Shown one piece after another: positions 27,001 to 35,960 of a DNA stretch of 64,000 nucleotides (positions are counted from its first letter, which is position 1; every line of letters starts with the position of its first letter). The DNA comes from Xanthomonas sp. (GTDB lineage Bacteria > Pseudomonadota > Gammaproteobacteria > Xanthomonadales > Xanthomonadaceae), in assembly GCF_017163755.1 (NCBI RefSeq), contig NZ_JAFIWC010000001.1, positions 1 to 64,000 on the forward strand, read 5' to 3'. The notes beneath the pieces are model-generated. The model did no database searches. It was given only the letters and a program-made list of their open reading frames with translations, and was not told the DNA's origin. A program made the translations under genes and the position numbers.

Positions 27001-29145
27001 GCAGTAGCCGCGCAGGATCGCTACCTGGCGCCAGTTCAGGCCGGCGGAGACGATCAGGCGGTTGAAGCCGTCGTTCTCGGCGTCGCCCTGCCAGATGCGC
27101 ACGAAGGCTTCGCCCAGGGTCGCATCGGCGCTGGACACGTCTATCGTGCCGACCGTGGACTGTACCTCGAAATCCTGGATGTACAGCGGCGTGCCGTCGA
27201 CGGTGAGCCGGTACGGGCGCTCGGAGATCACCCGCAGGCCGAGGTTCTCCATCATCGGCAGCACGTCGGACAGCGGGATGTCGTCGAGCTGGCGGTACAG
27301 CTTCAGGCGCAGGCTGTCCTCGCCGTCGCGGCGCAGCGACTGCAGGCTCAGATGCAGGTCCTCCGGACCGCGCAGCGCGGCCAGGTGCTCCACGTCGCTG
27401 GCGGCGATCTGCGCGGTGGACTCCTCGATGTAGCCGGCCGGCAGCGCGCGGCCGTAGCTGGCCGCCAGGCGCAACCCGTCGCGTTCGCCGTGGCGGGCGA
27501 CCAGCGCTTCGCGCAGGTCGTCCTGCCAGTTGCGCAGCAGGTGCGCCAGCTTGGCCTCCAGTTCGGTGGTGTCGAACTCCAGCGCCTCGCCGGCCTTGGG
27601 CCGTACGATCAGGTGCAGCTGCGCCAGCGGCGATTCGCCGAGCACCACGCTGCTGTCGATGTACTCGCCGTGCAGGGCGTCCTTCAGCAACGCCTCGATG
27701 CGCAGGCGCACGTCGGTGTTGAAGCGTTCGCGCGGGATGTAGACCAGCGCCGAGATGAAGCGGCTGTACTTGTCGCGGCGCAGGAACAGGCGACTGCGCA
27801 CCCGCTCCTGCAGGCCGAGGATGCCCATCGCGGTGCGGTACAGCTCCTCCTCGTTGGACTGGAACAGCTCCTCGCGCGGCAGCGTCTCCAGGATATGCCG
27901 CAGCGCCTTGCCGCTGTGGCTGCTCGGCGTGAGCCCGGACTTGCGCATCACGTAGTCGTAGCGCTCGCGCACCAGCGGGATCTCCCACGGCCGGCGGTTG
28001 TAGGCGCTGGAGGTGAACAGGCCGAGGAAGCGCTGCTCGGCGATGATGCGGCCCTTGGCGTCGAATTCCAGCACGCCGATGTAGTCCATGTAGCCGGTGC
28101 GGTGCACGCGCGAGCGCGCGTTAGTCTTGGTCAGGATCAGCGCTTCCTTCAACCCGGACTCGCTCAGGCCGTGCGCGGCCAGCGTACGCACCGGACGCGC
28201 CGGCGACTTGTCGCGGCCGCGCAGCAGGCCCAGGCCGCTGTCCTCCAGCGGCGCCAGCACGTCTTCGCCGCCCTGCTTCTCCACGCGGTATTCGCGGTAG
28301 CCGAACAGGGTGAAGTGGTCGGCCGCGGCCCAGCGCAGGAATTCCTGCGCCTCGCGCCTGCCGCTGTCGTCCACCGGCAGGCGCCGGGTGGTCAGGTCGT
28401 CGGCCAGCATCAGCATCTTTTCGCGCATCGCGCCCCAGTCGCGCACGATGTTGCGCACCTCGCCGAGGATGCGCTGGATCGCCGCATCCACCGTGGGCAT
28501 GTCTTCCGGCGGCTGCCGGTCGATCTCCAGCAGCATCAGCGATTCGGGCTTGCCCTCGCCCACCGCGGTGAGCTTGCCGCTCTTGTCGCGGCTCATGCGC
28601 AGCACCGGATGGCCGAGCACGTGCACGCCGATGCCCAGGTCCGACAGCGCCATGCTCACCGAGTCGACCAGGAACGGCATGTCGTCGTTGACGATCTGCA
28701 GCACCGTATGCGACGACTCCCAACCGTCGCGCTTGAGCGTGGGATTGAAGATCCGTACGTTGGCCGCGCCCGGCTTGCGCTGGCGCGCGAATTCCAGCAT
28801 CCCGGCCGCCAGCGCCGCCCATTCGTCCACGCTGTGATGGGGGAACTCGTCGTCCTCCATGCGCCTGTAGAACTCGGCGGCGAAGGCCTGCGCCTCGGCC
28901 TGGCGCGCGGCCGGATAGCGCTTGCGCAGCGCTGCGTACACCGGCCCCAGGGTGAAACCCGCAGCCGCGGGCACGGCGGCCATGTTCGGCGCCGGCGCGG
29001 CAGCGGCCTTGCGTGGCGCGCGCGGCTTCGGCGCGGCGGCGGCCGCGGCAGGCTTGGAGACGGTCTTGGGAGCGGACTTGACGGAAGGCTTGGCCGAGGA
29101 CTTGGCCGACGAGGTGCGGGTACGGGCGTCTGGTTTGGGTTTCAT
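24064..29145 (-). CDS. gdhB: NAD-specific glutamate dehydrogenase (180-kDa class)
   Basis: Oxidatively deaminates glutamate to 2-oxoglutarate, feeding the TCA cycle. The start at 29145 ([13 protein letters not shown]) gives 1,693 residues, consistent with the large bacterial NAD-GDH class. After a lysine/alanine/proline-rich N-terminal tail (about residues 1-60) come the regulatory ACT-like N-terminal domains. The catalytic GDH core follows around residues 830-1100 ([20 protein letters not shown], then [13 protein letters not shown]), with a Rossmann region and a long helical C-terminus. The plus-strand frame of similar length across it is an antisense shadow. It is divergent from the TetR gene. 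The symbol follows usage for this enzyme class in pseudomonads. Confidence 0.93.
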   Translation of the reverse strand: [1693 protein letters not shown]

Positions 29146-29394
29146 GACAGGGAGCAACAACGATGCTCGTTGGGAAAGCGAGAATTGTACCGGCGACGGA
29201 TGCAACTACCTTGCTGCATGGCGCAAACCGATGATCGAACCACGCAGGCCGCCGTTCCAAGCGCGACGTCACGCAGCCGTAACTTCAGCCGCAGCGTCAA
29301 CCGCATCGTTCGCACGCTAGCGTCGTGTGCGACCAACGCCGGTGCGCTGTCAAGGCTGTTTTAATTCTAAACTGGACGGTATAGTCCACCTCCA
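29146..29394. other. Divergent intergenic region between the glutamate dehydrogenase and tetR genes
   Basis: About 250 bp with no gene. It is visibly lower in GC than its surroundings near the tetR end (TTTTAATTCTAAACTGG). The tetR-side promoter and operator are annotated separately. No clear promoter was picked out for the dehydrogenase gene. Confidence 0.5.
29373..29388. promoter_or_regulatory. Putative TetR operator over the -10 box of the efflux operon
   Basis: TGGAC (29373-29377) and GTCCA (29384-29388) form a 16-bp palindrome with a 6-bp centre. A TATAGT -10 hexamer (29380-29385) lies inside it, so a repressor bound here would block RNA polymerase. The predicted start of transcription is about 29392, three bases before the tetR start codon. 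This suggests a leaderless or nearly leaderless mRNA. Confidence 0.6.
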
Positions 29395-30048
29395 ATGGCC
29401 GCCTCCCCCACCACCGCCTGCCTGCGCCGGGCGCGCGACAAGCGCGTGTATGCCGCCGTGCGCGAACTGATGGCGGAGGTGGGCATGCGCCTGAGCATGG
29501 ATGCGGTCGCCTCGCGCGCCGGCTGCTCCAAGCAGACCCTGTACAGCCGCTACCGCAGCAAGCAGGAACTGCTGCAGCGGGTGCTGCAGGAGCACCTGGA
29601 CCTGACCACCGCGCACCTGGGCGCGCCGGGCGGCGATGTGCGCAGCGACCTGCTGCGCTTCGCCTGCGAGCACATGGAGCGGCTGGCCGAACCGCACGTG
29701 CTGCCGACCCTGCAGCTGGTCGCCGCCGAGGCGCCGCGCTTCCCCGAGGAGGTGCGCGCGCTGTACCGCGACGGCATCGACGGCCTGATGCAGCGGCTGA
29801 GCGACTGGCTGCAGGCGGCGATCGCGCACGGCCAGCTCAGGCATGACGATCCGCACTTCATGGCCGAGTTGCTGCTGGGCATGATCGTCGGAATGGATCT
29901 GGAGCGGCAGCGCTTCCTCGCCCCCCATCGCCGCGACGCCGACGCGCGCCGCGCCTGGGCCGAGTTCGCGGTCGACAGCTTTCTGCGCGCCTTCGCGCCG
30001 GCCCCACCCCTTTTGTCTACACACCAAGACCGGAGTACCACCCGATGA
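29395..30048 (+). CDS. TetR/AcrR-family repressor of the adjacent RND efflux operon
   Basis: A 217-residue regulator. The N-terminal helix-turn-helix covers about 15-60 (AVRELMAEVGMRLSMDAVAS, then AGCSKQTLYSRYRSKQELL). The C-terminal part is an all-helical ligand pocket (PHFMAELLLGMIVGMDLER). The start at 29395 is the only one that keeps the whole DNA-binding domain, although no Shine-Dalgarno sequence precedes it. It overlaps the adaptor gene by ATGA, so it is autoregulated with the pump it controls if the palindrome at 29373-29388 is its operator. The ligand is unknown. Confidence 0.9.
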   Translation: MAASPTTACLRRARDKRVYAAVRELMAEVGMRLSMDAVASRAGCSKQTLYSRYRSKQELLQRVLQEHLDLTTAHLGAPGGDVRSDLLRFACEHMERLAEPHVLPTLQLVAAEAPRFPEEVRALYRDGIDGLMQRLSDWLQAAIAHGQLRHDDPHFMAELLLGMIVGMDLERQRFLAPHRRDADARRAWAEFAVDSFLRAFAPAPPLLSTHQDRSTTR

Positions 30049-31313
30049 CCTCCCCGCTGCGTTCCCTCGCCCTGGCCTGCGCCGTCTTGGTGGTGTTGGC
30101 GTCCTGCAAGAAACAGGAACAGCAGGCCATGCCGCCGCCGGAGGTGGGCGTGCTGGAAGCCAAGCCGCAATCGCTGCCGCTGCAGCGCGAGCTGGTCGGC
30201 CGCCTGTCCGCGTACCGCAGCGCCGACGTGCGCGCGCGCGTGGCCGGCGTGCTGGAAAAGCGCCTGTACACCGAAGGCACCGATGTCAAGGAAGGCCAGC
30301 CGCTGTTCCAGATCGATCCGGCGCCGCTGCGCGCGTCGCTGGCCTCGGCGCAGGGCCAGCTGGCATCGGCCGAGGCGACCTACGCCAACGCCAAGGTCAC
30401 TGCCAGCCGCGCGCGCAGCCTGGCGCCGCAGTCCTACGTGTCCAAGTCCGACCTGGATGCCGCCGAGGCCACCGAGCGCACCTCGGCCGCGTCGGTGCAG
30501 CAGGCCCGCGCCGCGGTGGAAACCGCGCGCATCAACCTGGGCTACGCCACGGTCACCGCGCCGATCGCCGGCCGCGCCGGCAAGCAGCAGGTCACCGAGG
30601 GCGCACTGGTCGGCCAGGGCGACACCACCCTGCTGACCACGATCGACCAGCTCGACCCGCTGTACGTCAACTTCTCGATGAGCTCCGACGAGCTGGCGCA
30701 GCTGCGCCAGGCGCAGGCGCAGGGCAATGTGGCGCTGAACGACGAAGGCAAGTCGACCGTACAGGTCAAGCTCGGCGACGGCAGCACCTACGCCCAGCCC
30801 GGTACCCTGGACTTCTCCGACACCGCGGTCGACCCGAGCACCGGCTCGGTGACCCTGCGCGCGCTGCTGCCGAACCCGGACCGGGTGCTGCTGCCCGGCG
30901 CGTTCGTGAGCTTCGTCGCCAACCTGGGCCAGCGCAACAACGCCTACCTGATCCCGCAGGAGGCGATCCTGCGCGACGCAAACGGCGCCTACGCGCTGGT
31001 GGTCGGCAAGGACGGCAAGGTGGCGCGCAAGAACGTGGTCACCGTCGGCCAGCAGGAGGGCAAGTGGATCATCACCTCCGGCCTGCAGGCCGGCGACCAG
31101 ATCATCGTCAGCGGCCTGCAGAAGGCCAAGGAAGGCGCGCCGGCCAAGGCCACGCCGTGGACGCCGGGCGCACCGGGCCAGGGCACGGCCGCACCGCAGG
31201 GTCAGGGCGCCGCCGGCGCCGCGCCGCAGGCCAAGGCCGGCGGCCAACCGCAGGACGCAGCGGGCGGCGACACGCCGGCCGCCGCGGCCGATTCCAAGCC
31301 CGAGCAGCAGTAA
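30045..31313 (+). CDS. RND efflux periplasmic adaptor (membrane fusion) lipoprotein
   Basis: Links the inner-membrane pump to an outer-membrane channel. The 422-residue product has a lipoprotein signal with lipobox VLASC (C21). It is followed by the MexA/AcrA layout: barrel-sandwich half (LVGRLSAYRSADVRARVAGV), coiled-coil hairpin (about 95-160), second lipoyl half (INLGYATVTAPIAGRAGK), beta-barrel and membrane-proximal domain. The last about 60 residues are a P/A/Q/G-rich low-complexity tail (GQGTAAPQGQGAAGAAPQAK) that is longer than usual. It is cotranscribed with the tetR gene and the transporter gene, 12 bp downstream. Confidence 0.95.
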   Translation: MTSPLRSLALACAVLVVLASCKKQEQQAMPPPEVGVLEAKPQSLPLQRELVGRLSAYRSADVRARVAGVLEKRLYTEGTDVKEGQPLFQIDPAPLRASLASAQGQLASAEATYANAKVTASRARSLAPQSYVSKSDLDAAEATERTSAASVQQARAAVETARINLGYATVTAPIAGRAGKQQVTEGALVGQGDTTLLTTIDQLDPLYVNFSMSSDELAQLRQAQAQGNVALNDEGKSTVQVKLGDGSTYAQPGTLDFSDTAVDPSTGSVTLRALLPNPDRVLLPGAFVSFVANLGQRNNAYLIPQEAILRDANGAYALVVGKDGKVARKNVVTVGQQEGKWIITSGLQAGDQIIVSGLQKAKEGAPAKATPWTPGAPGQGTAAPQGQGAAGAAPQAKAGGQPQDAAGGDTPAAAADSKPEQQ

Positions 31314-31325
31314 CGGACCCCCGCC

Positions 31326-34300
31326 ATGCCTAAGTTCTTCATCGAACACCCGGTCTTCGCCTGGGTGGTGGCGATCCTGATCTCGCTCAGCGGCGTGATC
31401 GCCATCCTCAACCTCGGCGTCGAGTCCTATCCCTCGATCGCGCCCCCGCAGGTCACCGTCACCGCGACCTACCCCGGCGCCAGCGCCAGCACCACCGAAC
31501 GCGCGGTCACCCAGGTGATCGAGCAGCAGCTGACCGGTATCGATCACCTGCTGTACTTCAACTCGTCGTCGTCCTCCAGCGGCACCGCCACCATCACCCT
31601 GACCTTCGAGACCGGCACCAACGCCGACATCGCACAGGTGCAGGTGCAGAACAAGGTATCGCTGGCCACGCCGCGCCTGCCGTCGGAAGTGACCGCGCAG
31701 GGCGTGGTGGTGGCCAAGGCCAACGCCGGCTTCCTGGCCGTGCTCGCGCTGCGCTCGGAAAACCCGTCGGTCAACCGCGACGCGCTCAACGACATCGTCG
31801 GCTCGCGCGTGCTCGAGCAGATCTCGCGCGTGCCCGGCGTCGGCAGCACCCAGCAGTTCGGCGCCGAATACGCGATGGACATCTGGCTCAACCCCGAGAA
31901 GCTGCAGGGCTACCACATGTCCGCGGCGGACGTGTACAACGCGATCAGCGCGCAGAACGTGCAGTTCGCGGCCGGCTCGATCGGTTCGGATCCGGCCCCG
32001 ACCGGGCAGTCGTTCACCGCCACGGTCTCGGCCGAAGGCCGCTTCAGTTCGCCCGACCAGTTCGAGAACATCATCCTGCGCGCGGACAGCAACGGCACCG
32101 TGGTGCGGCTGAAGGACGTGGCGCGGGTGGCGTTCGGCCCGACCAGCTTCGGCTTCGACACCCAGTACAACGGCAAGCCCACCGGCGCGTTCGCGATCCA
32201 GCTGCTGCCCGGCGCCAACGCGCTGAGCGTGTCCGAGGCGGTCAAGGCCAAGATGGACGAGCTGCAGCCCAGCTTCCCGCAGGGCGTGAGCTGGTTCACC
32301 CCGTACGAGAGCACCACCTTCGTGCGGATCTCGATCGAGGAAGTGGTCAAGACCCTGATCGAGGCGATCGTGCTGGTGTTCCTGGTGATGCTGGTGTTCC
32401 TGCAGAACTTCCGCGCCACCATCATCCCCACCCTGGTGATCCCGGTGGCGCTGCTGGGCACCTTCCTGGGCATGTGGCTGATCGGCTTCACCATCAACCA
32501 GCTGACCCTGTTCGCGATGGTGCTGGCGATCGGCATCGTGGTCGACGACGCGATCGTGGTGATCGAGAACGTCGAACGCATCATGTCCGAGGAGCATCTG
32601 GCGCCGAAGGCGGCCACGCAGAAGGCGATGACCCAGATCACCGGCGCGGTGGTGGCGATCACCGTGGTGCTGGCGGCGGTGTTCATCCCCAGCGCGATGC
32701 AGCCCGGCGCCGCCGGCGCGATCTACAAGCAGTTCGCGATCACCATCGCCATGTCGATGGGCTTCTCGGCGTTCCTGGCGCTGAGCTTCACCCCGGCGCT
32801 GTGCGCGGCGTTCCTGAAGCCGACCCACAACGACAATCCGAACTGGATCTACCGCACCTTCAACAAGTACTACGACAAGCTGGCGCACCGCTACGTCGGC
32901 GCGGTCGGCGGCACCATCCGCCGCGCGCCGCGCTGGATGGCGCTGTTCGCGATCCTGGTGGTGCTGTGCGGGTTCCTGTTCACGCGCATGCCCGGCAGCT
33001 TCCTGCCCGAGGAGGACCAGGGCTTCGCGCTGGCGATCGTGCAGTTGCCGCCCGGCGCGACCAAGGCGCGCACCAACGAGGTGTTCGCGCAGATGCGCGG
33101 CATCATCGAACAGCAGGACGCGGTGGAAGGCATGCTGCAGATCGCCGGCTTCAGCTTCCTGGGCCGCGGCGAGAACGTCGGCATGGGCTTCATCCGGCTC
33201 AAGCCGTGGGCCGATCGCGACGTCACCGCCGCGGACCTGATCGGCCAGCTCAACGGTGCCTTCTACGGCATCAAGGGCGCGCAGATCTTCGTGGTCAACC
33301 TGCCCACGGTGCAGGGCCTGGGCCAGTTCGGCGGCTTCGACATGTGGCTGCAGGACCGTACCGGCGCCGGCGAAGAGGCCTTGCTGCAGGCGCGCAACAT
33401 CCTGCTCGGCAAGGCCGCCGAGCGCCAGGACGCCCTGGCCGGCGTGCGCCCCAACGGTCTGGAGAACGCGCCGCAGCTGCAGCTGAGCGTGGACCGCGTG
33501 CAGGCGCAGTCGATGGGCCTGTCGGTCAGCGACATCTACCAGTCGATCCAGATGATGCTGGCGCCGGTGTACGTCAACGACTTCTTCTACGAAGGCCGCA
33601 TCAAGCGCGTCAACCTGCAGGCCGACGCGCCGTACCGCACCGGCCCGGAGTCGCTGCGCAACTTCTACGTGCCCAGCAGCAGCGCCACCGACAGCAACGG
33701 CCTGCCGCAGATGATCCCGCTGAGCACGGTGGTGAAGTCGGACTGGATCTACAGCTCGCCGTCGCTGAGCCGCTACAACGGCTATTCGGCGGTCAACGTG
33801 GTCGGCAACCCGGCCCCGGGCGGCAGTTCCGGCCAGGCGATGAGCGCGATGGAGGAGATCGTCAATAACGACCTGCCGCCGGGCTTCGGCTTCGACTGGA
33901 GCGGCATGTCGTACCAGGAGATCATCGCCGGCAACACCGCCACGCTGCTGCTGGTGCTGTCGATCGTGGTGGTGTTCCTGTGCCTTGCCGCGCTGTACGA
34001 AAGCTGGTCGATCCCGGTGTCGGTGCTGCTGGTGGTGCCGATCGGCGTGCTCGGCGCGATCACCTTCTCGCTGCTGCGCGGGCTGCCCAACGACATCTAC
34101 TTCAAGATCGGCCTGATCACGGTGATCGGCCTGGCGGCGAAGAACGCGATCCTGATCGTGGAGTTCGCGGTGGAGCAACGCGCGGCGGGCAAGACCCTGC
34201 GCGAGGCGGCCACCGAGGCGGCGCACCTGCGCTTCCGCCCGATCCTGATGACCTCGTTCGCGTTCATCCTCGGCGTGCTGCCGATGGCGATCTCCACCGG

Positions 34301-34499
34301 CGCCGGCGCCAACGCGCGCCATTCCATCGGCACCGGCGTGATCGGCGGCATGGTGTTCGCCACCGTGCTCGGCGTGCTGTTCATCCCGCTGTTCTTCGTG
34401 GTGGTGCGGCGCATGCTCGGCGACAAGCTCGACGAGCCGTCGAAGGAGTACATGGCGATCCAGCAGGAAGGGCAGACGCGGAACCAGCCTGATCGGTGA
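31326..34499 (+). CDS. RND multidrug efflux transporter (AcrB/MexB type)
   Basis: Proton-driven drug exporter of the hydrophobe/amphiphile RND family. It has 1,057 residues with the typical start PKFFIEHPVFAWVVAILI and two six-helix membrane halves, each preceded by a large periplasmic loop. The proton-relay aspartates are at D407 and D408 (VVDDAIVVIENVERIM), the same positions as in AcrB. The FPQGVSWFTPYESTTF and GRGENVGMGF segments also match. The operon has no outer-membrane factor, so it presumably uses a TolC/OprM partner encoded elsewhere. It ends 6 bp before a heptamer array. Confidence 0.96.
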   Translation: MPKFFIEHPVFAWVVAILISLSGVIAILNLGVESYPSIAPPQVTVTATYPGASASTTERAVTQVIEQQLTGIDHLLYFNSSSSSSGTATITLTFETGTNADIAQVQVQNKVSLATPRLPSEVTAQGVVVAKANAGFLAVLALRSENPSVNRDALNDIVGSRVLEQISRVPGVGSTQQFGAEYAMDIWLNPEKLQGYHMSAADVYNAISAQNVQFAAGSIGSDPAPTGQSFTATVSAEGRFSSPDQFENIILRADSNGTVVRLKDVARVAFGPTSFGFDTQYNGKPTGAFAIQLLPGANALSVSEAVKAKMDELQPSFPQGVSWFTPYESTTFVRISIEEVVKTLIEAIVLVFLVMLVFLQNFRATIIPTLVIPVALLGTFLGMWLIGFTINQLTLFAMVLAIGIVVDDAIVVIENVERIMSEEHLAPKAATQKAMTQITGAVVAITVVLAAVFIPSAMQPGAAGAIYKQFAITIAMSMGFSAFLALSFTPALCAAFLKPTHNDNPNWIYRTFNKYYDKLAHRYVGAVGGTIRRAPRWMALFAILVVLCGFLFTRMPGSFLPEEDQGFALAIVQLPPGATKARTNEVFAQMRGIIEQQDAVEGMLQIAGFSFLGRGENVGMGFIRLKPWADRDVTAADLIGQLNGAFYGIKGAQIFVVNLPTVQGLGQFGGFDMWLQDRTGAGEEALLQARNILLGKAAERQDALAGVRPNGLENAPQLQLSVDRVQAQSMGLSVSDIYQSIQMMLAPVYVNDFFYEGRIKRVNLQADAPYRTGPESLRNFYVPSSSATDSNGLPQMIPLSTVVKSDWIYSSPSLSRYNGYSAVNVVGNPAPGGSSGQAMSAMEEIVNNDLPPGFGFDWSGMSYQEIIAGNTATLLLVLSIVVVFLCLAALYESWSIPVSVLLVVPIGVLGAITFSLLRGLPNDIYFKIGLITVIGLAAKNAILIVEFAVEQRAAGKTLREAATEAAHLRFRPILMTSFAFILGVLPMAISTGAGANARHSIGTGVIGGMVFATVLGVLFIPLFFVVVRRMLGDKLDEPSKEYMAIQQEGQTRNQPDR

Positions 34500-34505
34500 G
34501 GAGCT

Positions 34506-34680
34506 CGGGACTCGGGACCCGGGACTCGGGACTCGAGTCAGGACGCTGAACTGCTACGAGCGGTCGAACTGAAAGCAACAAAAAAGCGGCCGATCTGGCC
34601 GCTTTTTTGTTTTCAGCCCTTAGGCTTTTCGAGTCCCGAGTCCCGAGTCCCGAGTCCCGAGTCCCGGGTCCCGGGTCCCG
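34506..34680. repeat. Paired inverted heptamer arrays flanking a terminator (site C)
   Basis: The left arm 34506-34535 and the right arm 34651-34680 are inverse complements at 29 of 30 positions. The right array extends further inward to 34630. The left arm starts 6 bp after the RND stop codon, and the right arm ends 6 bp from the stop of the convergent acyl-CoA dehydrogenase gene. The bidirectional terminator sits in the loop. Confidence 0.88.
34577..34612. terminator. Bidirectional rho-independent terminator
   Basis: AAAAAAGCGGCC and GGCCGCTTTTTT form a 12-bp stem around a GATCT loop, with A and T runs on both sides. It serves both the RND operon (plus) and the acyl-CoA dehydrogenase gene (minus). 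It is the clearest terminator in the window. Confidence 0.9.
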
Positions 34681-34686
34681 ACAACC

Positions 34687-35835
<1,149 letters not shown>

Positions 35836-35930
35836 GTAGAACCCCTCCCGGGCAGATTGGTCCGCCATTGTAGCGAGCCGACCATACGCCCGCGTGTGCG
35901 CGACTTGACCGCACCGACCCGTCGGCAGAC

Positions 35931-35960
35931 AATATCTCTATATCGCGATAGGAAGATATT
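35931..35960. promoter_or_regulatory. 30-bp palindrome abutting the sahR-like start codon (putative operator)
   Basis: AATATCT (35931-35937) is mirrored by AGATATT (35954-35960) around a central perfect TATCGCGATA (35941-35950). Twelve of 15 base pairs are symmetric. It ends directly before the ATG at 35961. It is AT-rich in a GC-rich background and has the shape of an ArsR/SahR-type site. A GGAAG Shine-Dalgarno lies inside its right half, so binding would block both transcription and access to the start. It is about 95 bp from the divergent acyl-CoA dehydrogenase start. Confidence 0.75.

Noticed and set aside
24073-29364. 1,763-residue open frame on the plus strand opposite the glutamate dehydrogenase gene
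   Set aside because: Its translation is R/A/Q/H/V-rich with no domain, and the opposite strand encodes a complete, motif-bearing enzyme. Such antisense frames are common in GC-rich genomes.
29550-34322. 1,590-residue open frame on the minus strand across the RND operon
   Set aside because: Shadow of the adaptor and pump genes; the composition is H/R/A/D-rich and no family motif is seen.
35836-35868. ATG at 35868 as the acyl-CoA dehydrogenase start
   Set aside because: No ribosome-binding site there; the GTG at 35835 has GGGAGGGG 6 bp upstream and matches the family N-terminus.
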